64,000 nucleotides of DNA from Fibrella aquatilis (GTDB lineage Bacteria; Bacteroidota; Bacteroidia; Cytophagales; Spirosomataceae), in the NCBI RefSeq assembly GCF_017353255.1, contig NZ_JAFMYU010000009.1, positions 1-64,000 on the forward strand, given 5' to 3'. The position numbers and the translations under genes were made by a program. The notes under the pieces are model-generated. The model saw nothing but the letters and a program-made list of their open reading frames with translations. It had not been told where the DNA came from and ran no database searches. Positions 17,804-27,696 of the stretch are shown one piece after another; within the stretch, counting starts at the first letter, position 1, and every line of letters starts with the position of its first letter.

Positions 17804-19414
17804 TTATAAAACAACGGCTGACTGAGTCGCTGCCTGTGGGTAAAGATTGTTGAGATAGATCGGTACGTCAACCAGCGAAGTCGTGCGCAGGGCCACATGG
17901 TTATCGGGTCGAACCAGGTAGAACATGGGCTGCGAAATAATGTATGTCCGATGCACAATGGCCTCCAGGTCGAAAAACAAGTTGTCAAGCGTAGCGGCGG
18001 TTTTCACCGACGACGAGATCAGGTACGTGTCCAGATACGGGTAGGGAAGCGCGTTAACAGAGCGTGCTTGCTCAGCCGAGATACCCACTCCCTTGTCGAA
18101 ATAAAGCAGCTTCCAGTTAGGTTGAGCCAGCAGACCGAACAGCGACACCTCCCGGCGGGTTTTGGCCTCCAGCAGGTCGCCATCCTGAATGTTTTGCCCA
18201 GCCCGGATGCCCTTGGTACCCACTTTTTCGACCGTAAGGGGCGATTTGAGGTACTCGACACCTAACTGACTGAAGAACCGGATCATCGCATCGCCACCTT
18301 TTTTAAGACCGTACCGGCCAAATTTTTTAACGGCCCATTGCACCAACTTCGGCGGATGAACGATGTATTTCAGCGACGAATTCTGCCCTTTTTCGAGTTC
18401 GGTTCTAAAGCCCAGCCGTTCGATCTCATAGGTTTTGAGCAGACTTTTGTTGGCCCCGAACTTGAGAACGTCGGTCAGCTTCCAAGCTAGGTTCACCGCG
18501 TCCTGAATGCCTGTGTTCAACCCCTGCCCCCCGTTGGGCAGGATGGGATTGCCCGAATCGCCCGCCAGAATCACTCGTTCGTCGATGAGAGCCGGGGCCA
18601 AGCCCGTGAGCAGTTCGCCGTAGCTGAACCAGATTGGGTCTTCGAGCGTGGCCGAGTCGTCGCCGCTGAACTGCCGCAGGGCTGTTTGCATCTCGGGGAG
18701 TGTAGGGGTGCGGTCAGGGATGACATGGGAATCATCGAAGCTCATGATTTTGGTGATACCATCGGGCAGCGAGATCACCACGCCAAAGCCGCCGTCATAG
18801 TAGAATAGCCACATCTGCTTCATTGATGTCGGGCGTTTCCAGGTCAAGCGGGCATCTACCTGCCGTACCGTAACGCCAGTTTTGGTAGGCGTGAAATCGA
18901 GATTCGTGAAGGTGCGCACGATTGAGCGCGGGCCGTCGGCACCGATCACGTACTTGTACCGTTCGAGCCGTTCGATGCCATCTTCGTTTATCGTAACCGT
19001 AACGCCCTGCTGATCCTGCTTGAGATCGACCAGCGCACTATCGAATCGTACGGCTACGCCTTGTTCCGTCAGTGATTGGTTGAAGCCTTGTTCAATGTTG
19101 TGTTGCCCCAACAGTAGCACGCTGTGAAACGGCGAATCGTTTCGCCAATACGAGACCGGGCCGAGGTTTTGGCCATAGCCGTACATGCCAAGGCGTTCGA
19201 GGCTCCCGGCCTTGACTAGCATTGGGTCGAGTAGGTTATAAATGGCCAGTTTCTCCTGAATGCCTTGCATGAGGTTAGTGGCTTTGGTGTGGGTCGAGAG
19301 GTGCGGTTTGCGCTCGATTAGGGAGAACGAAACGCCATGGTGGGCAAGAGCATTGGCGAGGGCTAGACCGGTAGGGCCTGCGCCCACGATAAGTACGTCG
19401 GCAGTGTGATTCAT
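17804..19414 (-). CDS. FAD-dependent aromatic hydroxylase-type monooxygenase
   Basis: 536 residues of the group A flavoprotein monooxygenase family. The FAD-binding Rossmann motif VLIVGAGPTGLALANAL lies at 7-23 with E34 to bind the ribose. The DG motif is GADGPRS at 158-164 and the GD motif AGDSGNPILPNGGQGLNTG at 284-302. The C-terminal part (about 400-500) resembles the thioredoxin-like domain of phenol or pentachlorophenol hydroxylases. Such enzymes hydroxylate aromatic or polyketide-like substrates with NAD(P)H and O2. In Bacteroidota, relatives can inactivate antibiotics such as tetracycline or rifampicin, but the sequence does not decide the substrate. The gene is downstream of a TetR regulator and has operator-like repeats in its promoter. 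Confidence 0.85.
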   Translation of the reverse strand: MNHTADVLIVGAGPTGLALANALAHHGVSFSLIERKPHLSTHTKATNLMQGIQEKLAIYNLLDPMLVKAGSLERLGMYGYGQNLGPVSYWRNDSPFHSVLLLGQHNIEQGFNQSLTEQGVAVRFDSALVDLKQDQQGVTVTINEDGIERLERYKYVIGADGPRSIVRTFTNLDFTPTKTGVTVRQVDARLTWKRPTSMKQMWLFYYDGGFGVVISLPDGITKIMSFDDSHVIPDRTPTLPEMQTALRQFSGDDSATLEDPIWFSYGELLTGLAPALIDERVILAGDSGNPILPNGGQGLNTGIQDAVNLAWKLTDVLKFGANKSLLKTYEIERLGFRTELEKGQNSSLKYIVHPPKLVQWAVKKFGRYGLKKGGDAMIRFFSQLGVEYLKSPLTVEKVGTKGIRAGQNIQDGDLLEAKTRREVSLFGLLAQPNWKLLYFDKGVGISAEQARSVNALPYPYLDTYLISSSVKTAATLDNLFFDLEAIVHRTYIISQPMFYLVRPDNHVALRTTSLVDVPIYLNNLYPQAATQSAVVL

Positions 19415-19490
19415 AAACAGAGATTCTGACTAGGAAATGGATAAGTGGGTTAATGATGCGATGAGAGAGCCATATATAAATTATCTAAAA

Positions 19491-19529
19491 TTTGACCGTC
19501 AGTCAAGAAACGACTTGTGGTCAAACATA
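19491..19529 (-). promoter_or_regulatory. Operator-promoter of the monooxygenase gene
   Basis: TTGACCGTCAGTCAA (19492-19506) has TTGAC/GTCAA arms with a 5-base centre, and a wider pair TTTGACC (19491) and GGTCAAA (19519-19525) surrounds it. On the minus strand 19522-19529 reads TATGTTTG, an exact TAnnTTTG -7 box. The dyads overlap or abut this box, as expected for TetR-type repression. Confidence 0.6.
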
Positions 19530-19539
19530 GTTCAAAAAT

Positions 19540-20169
19540 TTACTGAACGCCTTTGATCATCATCGAAACGAAGTGGCTGTAGAGCCGGGTCTGTTCGATC
19601 TCATGGTCAGCTTCCATGATTGCACTTTTTGCGTCGATCAATTGAGTCATACCCACGACGGTTCCCCAAATCACGAAGGCCAAGTCCATTGGATTGGCAG
19701 TTGAGGCGAGGCTACCTTCAGCTTTGGCGCGGTTCAGTATGTCGAGAATGAGTGCCGTAATGGCGAGACTACTCTCTTTTAATTCGGGCGTATCGGTCGA
19801 GTGGTTGCCGCTTTCGTGAAACGCTAACAGGTTGTAATAAAGCTTGTTTTTGCCAAAAAAATAGTAACATGCCCACAACAGGGCTTCGAGTTGGCGCAGT
19901 GGTTGTTTCTCAACCTCAACAGCCTGCTGGAACGCTTGGAGTAATAGCCGCCTCACTTTGATAGTCAGTATGGCCAAAATTTCTTCTTTGCTACGAAAAT
20001 GCAGATAAAGCGTCCCTTTGGCGAGTTCGGCTTCGTGTGCCACCTGATCCATGTTCAGATCCATCTGTCCGGTAGCGAGCATAAGCCGTTCTGCCGTATC
20101 GAGAATGAGCTGGCGGCGATTTTCTTTTTCTCGACGTTTTCGACGTTGAGTAGTGGTTAGTTCGGACAC
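19540..20169 (-). CDS. TetR-family transcriptional repressor
   Basis: 209 residues starting at GTG (20169). The N-terminal helix-turn-helix spans about 18-65, with AERLMLATGQMDLNMDQVA and ELAKGTLYLHFRSKEEILA typical of TetR regulators. The C-terminal helical ligand domain follows (about 75-205). It is upstream of and parallel to the monooxygenase gene, and TTGAC/GTCAA dyads lie between them. It probably represses the monooxygenase and is released by the enzyme's substrate or a related compound. The ligand is unknown. Confidence 0.88.
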   Translation of the reverse strand: MSELTTTQRRKRREKENRRQLILDTAERLMLATGQMDLNMDQVAHEAELAKGTLYLHFRSKEEILAILTIKVRRLLLQAFQQAVEVEKQPLRQLEALLWACYYFFGKNKLYYNLLAFHESGNHSTDTPELKESSLAITALILDILNRAKAEGSLASTANPMDLAFVIWGTVVGMTQLIDAKSAIMEADHEIEQTRLYSHFVSMMIKGVQ

Positions 20170-20589
20170 AGGTATCGAGGTTGGCTATCTGATAGACAAT
20201 AACGCACACGCTCCCCTACAATGTTCCTGATAGTCAAATTCGGAAGGATGACGTGATTGCCCCTAGTGCCGTCTATCTGGAAGAAACGCTACCTTTCGTC
20301 AGTAATTTCTATTTCCAGGCCGAATAAGACGTTTCCAGTTGGCTGATGACACAAAGAATGAACAATGAGAGACTAAGTAGCAAAGAGTCTGATAACCAGA
20401 TTGCTTCTATTTTCAACAATTCGTACAAATACGCTTTTGTACAACGTTGAAAAATTCGACTGCAAAGAAGGGCTGTGAACCTGCCCAAACCAGGGCAAGT
20501 ACCCTACAATAACTTCACGTTGATAAGAAGGGCAAATTTGTATATTTACAGGTACGCTAATCGATAGTGCATCTAGGCGAAGGTTATTC
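20170..20589. other. Divergent intergenic region between tetR and hsdR
   Basis: No gene is seen. A small dyad CTATCTGATAG lies at 20185-20195 close to the tetR start and may be part of its control. Upstream of hsdR, TATATTTA at 20541-20548 is one base from the Bacteroidota -7 box. Promoters for both flanking genes are expected here. Confidence 0.4.
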
Positions 20590-23361
20590 ATGCCCCTTGA
20601 TCCTGAACAGCAGGCCCGACAAACGATTGATCGGATGCTTGCCAACGCTGGCTGGCTGGTCCAGTCAGTAAAACAGTTTAATCCCTCTGCCGGTACTGGC
20701 GTGGCTGTCCGGGAATACCATACCGACAACGGTCCGGCTGATTATGTGCTGTTTGTTGACCGTAAGCCGGTGGGGGTGATCGAGGCGAAAAAAGAAGGCG
20801 TGATCTTGACACCAGTTGAGGAGCAGACGGGTAAATATGCCAGTAGCCGCCTCCGATGGCAGCAGCAGGGGGAACCACTGCCGTTTCTCTACGAAAGCAC
20901 CGGCGTTGAAACCCACTTTACGGACCTGCGCGACCCGGCTCCCCGCGCGCGTGACCTGTTCTATTTCCACCGGCCCGATCAGCTTCGTGAGTGGACACGG
21001 CAGCCGCTGTCGTTGCGCCAGCAATTAACCACCTTACCGCCCCTGCAAACGGACGGACTACGGGACTGCCAGATTAGGGCCGTGACTAACCTGGAGCAGT
21101 CGTTTGCCCAGAACCGTCCCCGCGCCCTGATCCAGATGGCCACCGGGGCGGGCAAAACCTTCACCGCGATTACGTCGGTATATCGGTTGCTGAAACACGC
21201 CAAAGCCAAGCGGATTCTCTTTTTGGTGGATACCAAGAACCTGGGCGAGCAGGCCGAAACGGAGTTTCAGGCGTTTATGCCCAACGACGATCTGCGCAGC
21301 TTCCGGGAACTTTACACGGTGCAAAGGCTGCAAGCGTCGTTCATCGACCCCGATGCGCAGGTGTGTATCAGCACGGTGCAGCGCATGTATTCGATCCTGC
21401 GTGGCACCCACCTGGATGACTCGGCTGAGGAGACGTCGCTGAATGAACTGCACCTGACGGGGCCACCCAAAGAGGTGGTCTACAGCCCACAAGTGCCGGT
21501 AGAGACGTTTGATTTTATCATTATCGACGAGTGCCACCGCTCCATCTACAACCTGTGGCGGCAGGTGCTCGACTATTTCGACACGTTTCTGATTGGCCTT
21601 ACCGCCACGCCCGACGCCCGTACCTACGGCTTTTTTAACAAGAACGTGGTGAGCGAGTACACCTACGAGCGGGCCGTGGCCGACGGCGTGAACGTACCCT
21701 ACGATGTTTATACCATCGAAACGGAAATTACGGCGGCGGGAGCGGGGCTGCGGGCCAGGGAATACATTGAACTGCGCGACCGCCAAACGCGCCGCAAACG
21801 CTGGGAGCAGATCGACGAGCCACTCGATTATGGTGGCAGGCAACTGGACCGCGATATCGTGAATCCCGACCAGATACGTACCGTAGTTCGTGAGTTTCGG
21901 CGGGCGTTGCAGGAGGCTATTTTCCCGAACCGGATTAACAGTCAGGGGCAATATGAGGTACCCAAGACGCTCATCTTTGCCAAGACCGACAGCCACGCCG
22001 AAGACATCATCCGCATTGTGCGCGAAGAATTTGGCGAGGGCAACGCGTTTTGCAAGAAGGTCACCTACGGCAACACCGAAGAGAAAGCTACCGCCGTACT
22101 CAGTCAGTTTCGCACGGCCTACTACCCACGAATTGCCGTGACGGTAGACATGATTGCGACCGGTACCGACGTGAAATCGCTGGAGTGTCTGCTGTTTATG
22201 CGCGATGTGAAGAGCCGGTCTTACTTTGAACAGATGAAGGGACGCGGTACCCGGACGCTTGGTTCGGATGACCTGCTGCGGGTGACGCCCTCGGCGGTGG
22301 GCAACAAAACGCACTTCGTGATTGTGGATGCGGTGGGCGTGACGCGGAGCCTGAAAACTGACAGCCGACCGCTGGAACGCAAGCCGGGGGTAGCGCTCAA
22401 AGACCTGATGATGAGCGTAGTGATGGGTGACCGGAGCGAAGACGTGCTGCTGTCACTGGCGAACCGGCTGACCCGGCTTGAAAAGCAACTGAATCCCACG
22501 GAACGGAGCCGATTTGCCGACCTGAACGCGGGGCAGACGATCAATGACCTGGTGAAACAACTGCTCGACGTGGATGATGCCGACTGCCAGGAGCAACGGG
22601 CGAAGGCAACGTACCCACTCACGGAGGAAGGATACCCGCCCGCGCTGCTCGACGAGGCCCGCGAGCAATTGGCCGACGCGGCGACGCGCCCCTTCGACAG
22701 TGCCGAACTGCGCGACTACATCGAGACCGTGCGGCGGCAACACGATCAGGTGATTGACCACGTAAACCTCGACGCGGTGCGGTTTTCGGGTTGGGACACC
22801 AACGCCCTGGAACAGGCTACCGAGTTGGTGCAACAGTTCAGAACGTACCTGGAAGCCCACAAAGACGAGATTATGGCCCTTCAACTGTTTTACGGGGCAC
22901 CCTTCCGCCGCCGCGAACTGACCCACCGTATGGTACGTGAACTGGTGGACCGACTAAAGGCCGATCAGCCGGTGCTGATGCCGGAGCGGGTGTGGCTGGC
23001 GTTTCAGACGCTGGAGGCCGTGAACGTACCCTCGCCCAAAAGCGAATTGGTGGCCCTGGTGTCGCTCATAAGGCGGGTTTTAGAAATCGACGCGGAGCTA
23101 ACGCCCTACGATCAGACGGTGGGCCGCAATTTCCAGACGTGGGTATTTGGCAAGCAGGCAGGTTCGCTCAAGTTCTCGGACGAGCAGATGACCTGGCTGC
23201 GGATGATGCGCGACGTTGTGGCCAACAGCTTTCACCTCGACCGTGATGCCTTCGAGTACGCTCCCTTCGCCGACCGCGGTGGCCTGGGCCGCATGTGGAA
23301 GCTATTTGGCGACGAGAGTGTAGCGTTAATTGATGAACTGAACGAAGCGTTGACTGCATAA
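20590..23361 (+). CDS. hsdR: Type I restriction endonuclease subunit HsdR
   Basis: 923 residues. The N-terminal nuclease domain has GPADYVLFV (D51) and VIEAKK (E65-x-K67), a PD-(D/E)XK site. The SF2 translocase follows with Walker A ATGAGKT at 184-190, the DECH box at 313-316 and a helicase C-terminal region including ATGTDVKSLECLLF. The last about 250 residues are the helical part that docks on the methyltransferase. HsdR cuts DNA lacking the HsdMS methylation pattern after ATP-driven translocation. It is the first gene of the locus. The catalytic motifs are intact. The next gene is about 300 bases downstream. Confidence 0.93.
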   Translation: MPLDPEQQARQTIDRMLANAGWLVQSVKQFNPSAGTGVAVREYHTDNGPADYVLFVDRKPVGVIEAKKEGVILTPVEEQTGKYASSRLRWQQQGEPLPFLYESTGVETHFTDLRDPAPRARDLFYFHRPDQLREWTRQPLSLRQQLTTLPPLQTDGLRDCQIRAVTNLEQSFAQNRPRALIQMATGAGKTFTAITSVYRLLKHAKAKRILFLVDTKNLGEQAETEFQAFMPNDDLRSFRELYTVQRLQASFIDPDAQVCISTVQRMYSILRGTHLDDSAEETSLNELHLTGPPKEVVYSPQVPVETFDFIIIDECHRSIYNLWRQVLDYFDTFLIGLTATPDARTYGFFNKNVVSEYTYERAVADGVNVPYDVYTIETEITAAGAGLRAREYIELRDRQTRRKRWEQIDEPLDYGGRQLDRDIVNPDQIRTVVREFRRALQEAIFPNRINSQGQYEVPKTLIFAKTDSHAEDIIRIVREEFGEGNAFCKKVTYGNTEEKATAVLSQFRTAYYPRIAVTVDMIATGTDVKSLECLLFMRDVKSRSYFEQMKGRGTRTLGSDDLLRVTPSAVGNKTHFVIVDAVGVTRSLKTDSRPLERKPGVALKDLMMSVVMGDRSEDVLLSLANRLTRLEKQLNPTERSRFADLNAGQTINDLVKQLLDVDDADCQEQRAKATYPLTEEGYPPALLDEAREQLADAATRPFDSAELRDYIETVRRQHDQVIDHVNLDAVRFSGWDTNALEQATELVQQFRTYLEAHKDEIMALQLFYGAPFRRRELTHRMVRELVDRLKADQPVLMPERVWLAFQTLEAVNVPSPKSELVALVSLIRRVLEIDAELTPYDQTVGRNFQTWVFGKQAGSLKFSDEQMTWLRMMRDVVANSFHLDRDAFEYAPFADRGGLGRMWKLFGDESVALIDELNEALTA

Positions 23362-23667
23362 TATGGACATCAACTTTTTGCCTAGTGAGGCTAGGTATCG
23401 TGATGTTACCCCCTCGCTTATATATGCACTAGTATCATGCCATAGTGTAGAAGGTAGTATTGCCTGTTGCACATTGCTCGTCGATACGTTGTGGGGTAAT
23501 TTAGGTGGTCCGGTTTATGCCGCATATGAACAATATTTGCACGTTTAGAAAATAAACTAAATTCAGGAATAACAACATAAGCTTTAATCTTTTCAGTGCT
23601 AACACATTGACTTATAATCAATCAGATGAGAACTTTTTAGGACGCGTTCGATAAAGTGGTTGAGAAG

Positions 23668-24855
23668 ATGTTTAACCCTTTGGAATGGCAAATTCGTATC
23701 ATTACTGACCAGGTCGAAAAAGCAGGGTATTTACTGACTGAAAGCCAGTTACAACATTTGAGGGTGCAACTTTCCGAACAAGAAAACTCTGATAATTTTG
23801 ATATCGATATTCCTGGAATCGACGATGATATCATTATTAATTTCTCTCAAGAAGAAGAATTAGAGATTATTGTTCAACAAATAGAAAACTCTATTCCCAG
23901 TTTGCTTAATGAATCAGTTGATATTGCTTCAGAAGAATTGACATCCTCTCTCAAAAAAGATGCGCCTCGAATGTTGAAGCAGCACAAGAGAATTGAGCTT
24001 AATTTTCAAAAGAAAATTGCTTCTATCTGGGGTAAATCACTTGATTTGCTTGAAACTTTACTTGTGATTGCGGTTGAGGCTGGTGATAATATAAATGATT
24101 GTTTGAGAGACGAAGCGTCAAAAAATCAAGATTACGTTTTTGACGTAGTAGCTCGGTTACACGCTCGTTCCTGCCAGATCGGATATGAAATACTAACTTT
24201 GCTTAGAGCCGGTTACGCTGATGGAGCACATGCGAGGTGGCGGTCTTTACACGAATTAATAGTAGTAGCCTATTACATTAGTGATCAAGGACAAGAAACT
24301 GCAAAGCGTTATCTATTACATGAAGTCGTGGATAGAAATAAGGCGACTAAAATGTATCAAGAGCATTTTTTAGCTTTAGGTGTATTGCCAGTTGATGAAA
24401 AAGAATTAGAAGACCTTAAACAGTCGGAAAAAGATGTTATTACTGAAGTAGCCTTCGATGACAACGATGCCAAATTCTACAAAAAAGAATATGGTTGGGC
24501 TTCATCAGAAGAACATCGTGATCCAAAATTTGTGGACATTGCCAAGAAGTCTGGTTTCCTACATATGAGTCCATATTATAAGTGGGCCAGTCATAACATT
24601 CATGCAGGCCCAATGCGATTTCACACTAGTTTGGGTTTGCTTGGAATCGAGGACGATGTCTTGTCTACAGGTCCCAGCACACAAGGGTTAACAATACCAG
24701 GACACTCAACTGCTGTAGCAATAATGCAGATAACTACTTTGTTCCTCAATTTTGAGAACACAGTTGACAACGTAGCCTTATGTAAGGTACTCGATACTTT
24801 TTCAGAAGATATTGGGAAATTATTTATTGAAGCCGAGAAATTGACTTTAAACTAA
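23668..24855 (+). CDS. DUF5677-family protein inside the type I RM locus
   Basis: 395 residues from the ATG at 23668; a GTG at 23656 would add four residues. The conserved DUF5677 block is ARSCQIGYEILTLLRAGYA followed by WRSLHELIVVAYYI (about 165-200), and HNIHAGPMRFH lies at about 310. The first 100 residues are acidic and helical. The gene is visibly more AT-rich than hsdR and hsdM, so it was probably acquired separately. DUF5677 proteins are often found in defence loci, but their activity is not established. It sits between hsdR and hsdS and could be an accessory immunity factor or an unrelated insertion. Confidence 0.75.
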   Translation: MFNPLEWQIRIITDQVEKAGYLLTESQLQHLRVQLSEQENSDNFDIDIPGIDDDIIINFSQEEELEIIVQQIENSIPSLLNESVDIASEELTSSLKKDAPRMLKQHKRIELNFQKKIASIWGKSLDLLETLLVIAVEAGDNINDCLRDEASKNQDYVFDVVARLHARSCQIGYEILTLLRAGYADGAHARWRSLHELIVVAYYISDQGQETAKRYLLHEVVDRNKATKMYQEHFLALGVLPVDEKELEDLKQSEKDVITEVAFDDNDAKFYKKEYGWASSEEHRDPKFVDIAKKSGFLHMSPYYKWASHNIHAGPMRFHTSLGLLGIEDDVLSTGPSTQGLTIPGHSTAVAIMQITTLFLNFENTVDNVALCKVLDTFSEDIGKLFIEAEKLTLN

Positions 24856-24888
24856 TCAAAATAGGTCAATACGGTTTACTTTAGCTCA

Positions 24889-26190
24889 ATGATTACCAAC
24901 CAACTTTCCTTTTTTCAACCCGAACCTGCTCTAACTACTTCACCGTCAACTGACAAGCCTAAATTGCCCAAAGGGTGGCAGTGGATGAATCTGGGTGACC
25001 TAGGTACGTGGTCAGGTGGGGGCACTCCAAGTAAGGCGAATCATAGTTTTTGGCAGAACGGCACGGTGCTCTGGGTCTCGCCTAAGGATATGAAGTCGAT
25101 GTATATTCATGACACAGAAGACAAAATAACTTCTGAAGCGGTAGCTAACTCTAGCACGAAATACGTTGACGCCCCCTCGCTGTTGTTTGTGACCCGTAGC
25201 GGTATCCTGAGACGTGTTTTGCCTGTTGCAATCACTTTACAGCAAGTGACAGTTAACCAAGACATTAAAACGCTATCTCTCGCGGCAGACATACTTCCTC
25301 AGTACGTTTATTACTACATCGTGCTGAACAACCAGCAGATACTGGCGAATTGTTCTAAGGCAGGGACTACCGTTGAAAGCATTGAACCTAATTTGCTTAA
25401 ACAGGTAAAGATTCCCCTGCCACCCCTTGCCGAACAACAACTCATCGTTGCCAAAATTGAAGAATTGTTCTCCGAGATTGATGCGGGTGTTCAGGAAGTA
25501 GAAACGGCTCTGCGGCGGCTCAAAACGTACCGGCAGGCTGTTTTGCACCGTTTTTTGAATAATTCTGATTGGGAACGGGCGAGATTGGGTGATTTTAAAA
25601 CGTTTTCAATGTACGGCCCCCGTTTTTCAAAAGATGATTATTCTCGCGACGGTATCGTAGTTTTAAGAACAACGGACATTGATTCACGGGGGAAAGTTGA
25701 CACTGTTCGAGCCCCTAAACTTAATATTTCCGACAAAGAATTCGAGAAATATAAATGTCGAAAAGGGGACATATTGATTACTCGCACTGGCAGTATTGGA
25801 ACGTATACAATTTTCAATGATGACATTAAGGCGATACCCGGTGCTTTTCTCATTCAATATCGAGTCGATGAAAGATTATCACTAAAATTCCTTTTTTATT
25901 GTCTCGCCAACCCTACAACCCAAAGACACTTTTTGGATAGTAGCGCGGGCGTTGGACGCCCCAATTTGAATGTGCCGAGTATTGATGCTTTACCTTTATT
26001 TGTCCCTGACCTCGCCACACAAATCCGCGTTGTTCAAGAGATTGAAGCGCGGCTATCGCAAGCCGATATGTTGGAGACAACATTACGTGCTGAACTCCAG
26101 CGCGCTGAACGGCTGCGGCAGAGTGTGCTGAAACAGGCCTTTACTGGTACGTTCCTGAAAGCCGACGTACCTGCGTCGTCCGTAGCATGA
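24889..26190 (+). CDS. hsdS: Type I specificity subunit HsdS
   Basis: 433 residues with two target-recognition domains and two conserved helical spacers. The first half starts LPKGWQWMNLGDLG and ends IPLPPLAEQQLIVAKIEELFSEID. The second half begins around WERARLGDFKTF and ends VPDLATQIRVVQEIEARLSQAD. HsdS selects the bipartite recognition sequence for HsdM and HsdR. The second recognition domain is more AT-rich than its flanks, a common sign of domain exchange. The stop overlaps the next start by 4 bases (ATGA), indicating coupled translation. Confidence 0.92.
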   Translation: MITNQLSFFQPEPALTTSPSTDKPKLPKGWQWMNLGDLGTWSGGGTPSKANHSFWQNGTVLWVSPKDMKSMYIHDTEDKITSEAVANSSTKYVDAPSLLFVTRSGILRRVLPVAITLQQVTVNQDIKTLSLAADILPQYVYYYIVLNNQQILANCSKAGTTVESIEPNLLKQVKIPLPPLAEQQLIVAKIEELFSEIDAGVQEVETALRRLKTYRQAVLHRFLNNSDWERARLGDFKTFSMYGPRFSKDDYSRDGIVVLRTTDIDSRGKVDTVRAPKLNISDKEFEKYKCRKGDILITRTGSIGTYTIFNDDIKAIPGAFLIQYRVDERLSLKFLFYCLANPTTQRHFLDSSAGVGRPNLNVPSIDALPLFVPDLATQIRVVQEIEARLSQADMLETTLRAELQRAERLRQSVLKQAFTGTFLKADVPASSVA

Positions 26191-27695
26191 CCGACCTTGA
26201 TCGTATTCGGCAACTGCTGCGGCAGGGCGAAGGGCCAACCGTCGAGTTCAAAGAAGCCCGCACCGACCTGCCCCGGTCGCTGTTCGAGACCATCTGCGCG
26301 TTTCTCAACCGCGAGGGCGGCACCATCCTGCTCGGCGTGCGCGACGACGGCACCGTCACCGGCGTAGACCCCGACAAGGTGAGCAAACTCACCAAAGACC
26401 TGGTCACTACCGCCAACAGCCCCGAAAAGCTGTCGCCCATCTGTATGCTCTTCCCGGAGGCCGTAGAGATCGATGATAAGATCGTGCTCTACTTACCGGT
26501 GCCGCCCGGCTCGCAGGTCCACCGCACTAAAGGCCACCCTTACGACCGCAGCGCCGACGGCGATTTTAAGATTACCGATGCCGAAAGCTTGCGGCTGATG
26601 TACCTCCGCAAGGCTGCTTACTTCTCAGAGAATCAGGTGTTCCCATATTTGACGCTCGCCGATTTCGACCCGGCAACGCTGCAACGCGCCCGGCGGCTAG
26701 CGCAGGTCTACCGCGATCAGGAACACCCCTGGGCCACCATGACCGACGAGGCCATGCTTCGTAGCGGTGGGTTCTGGCAGCGCGACGTGCAGACGGGCAA
26801 GGAAGGCTACACGCTCGCCGCTGCGTTGCTCTTCGGTACGCCCCAGACCCTGCTGACCAACGTACCTCAGTTTTTTGTCGATGCCCTGCTGCGCCGCGTC
26901 GATGAGGATCGCTACGACGACCGCGACTACATCCGCGACAACCTGCTCAATACCTACGACCGGCTTATCAACTTTGTGGGCAAGCACCTCTACGACCCGT
27001 TCTATCTGGAAGGGCCGCAGCGCATCAGCATCCGGGGGGTCATTTTCCGCGAGGTGATCGTCAACCTGTTGGCCCACCGCGAATACAGCAGCGGGTTCAC
27101 GGCCCGCATGATGATCTACCGGGACCGTGTTGTGTTCGAGAACCCTAACCGCGCCTTTCATCAGGGAGCCATTGATCCCGACACGTTCACGCCCCGTACC
27201 AAAAATCCCACGCTGGCCAATTTCTTCAAAGAGACCGGCTTCATGGATCAGTTGGGGTCGGGCGTCAGGAAGGTAACGAAGTACATCGGTGCCTACGCCA
27301 ACGGCAAAGAAGCCCAGTTTATCGAGGGCGATATGTTTCGCACCATCATCCCCCTCGACGAGCGGCTGATGAACGCGATGGTCGCCCCCAGTGCCGACGT
27401 ACAGGCGGGCGAATCGGTTAATAAGCAAGCCGATGTCCTAATAAATGTCCCAACAAATGTCCTAATAAGTGAGTCGTCCCGGCAGCGTATTCAGGGCATC
27501 TTAACCGACATCGCCCAGGATAAACCGCTGCGTTCAACGCAGTGGGCCGACCGATACGGGGTCAATGAAAAGACCATCCGTCGGGATCTGGAAATCCTGC
27601 GTGACGCCAACCTGATCCAATTTGCCGGGTCTAAAAAATCAGGCCGATATGTATTGACCGACATTGGCCGCCAACAATTGATTCCAACTGAGTAA
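26187..27695 (+). CDS. AlbA_2 (Schlafen-like) ATP-binding protein with winged helix
   Basis: 502 residues. The N-terminal AlbA_2 domain has EGPTVEFKEARTDL and FLNREGGTILLGVRDDG (about 11-55). The middle region (about 270-400) includes VIVNLLAHREYSS and DQLGSGVRKV, features of the RecG-like/HATPase_c_4 segment. The C-terminal winged helix (about 435-500) includes TQWADRYGVNEKTIRRDLE. These proteins are often encoded inside type I RM loci between hsdS and hsdM and may regulate or assist the system. The gene is coupled to hsdS and is 1 base from hsdM. Three repeats of the peptide NVL/NVPTNVL near 420-432 form a linker. Confidence 0.85.
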   Translation: MTDLDRIRQLLRQGEGPTVEFKEARTDLPRSLFETICAFLNREGGTILLGVRDDGTVTGVDPDKVSKLTKDLVTTANSPEKLSPICMLFPEAVEIDDKIVLYLPVPPGSQVHRTKGHPYDRSADGDFKITDAESLRLMYLRKAAYFSENQVFPYLTLADFDPATLQRARRLAQVYRDQEHPWATMTDEAMLRSGGFWQRDVQTGKEGYTLAAALLFGTPQTLLTNVPQFFVDALLRRVDEDRYDDRDYIRDNLLNTYDRLINFVGKHLYDPFYLEGPQRISIRGVIFREVIVNLLAHREYSSGFTARMMIYRDRVVFENPNRAFHQGAIDPDTFTPRTKNPTLANFFKETGFMDQLGSGVRKVTKYIGAYANGKEAQFIEGDMFRTIIPLDERLMNAMVAPSADVQAGESVNKQADVLINVPTNVLISESSRQRIQGILTDIAQDKPLRSTQWADRYGVNEKTIRRDLEILRDANLIQFAGSKKSGRYVLTDIGRQQLIPTE

Positions 27696-27696
27696 C

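Noticed and set aside
21058-22314. 418-codon antisense ORF over hsdR
   Set aside because: Long antisense frames are common in GC-balanced coding DNA; the composition (His/Arg/Val rich) mirrors the sense codons of an intact HsdR.
23363-23548. 61-codon ORF right after hsdR
   Set aside because: Its composition is not protein-like (VSCHSVEGSIACCTLL), it has no homology and it lies in the AT-rich gap before the DUF5677 gene. Kept only as a remote possibility.
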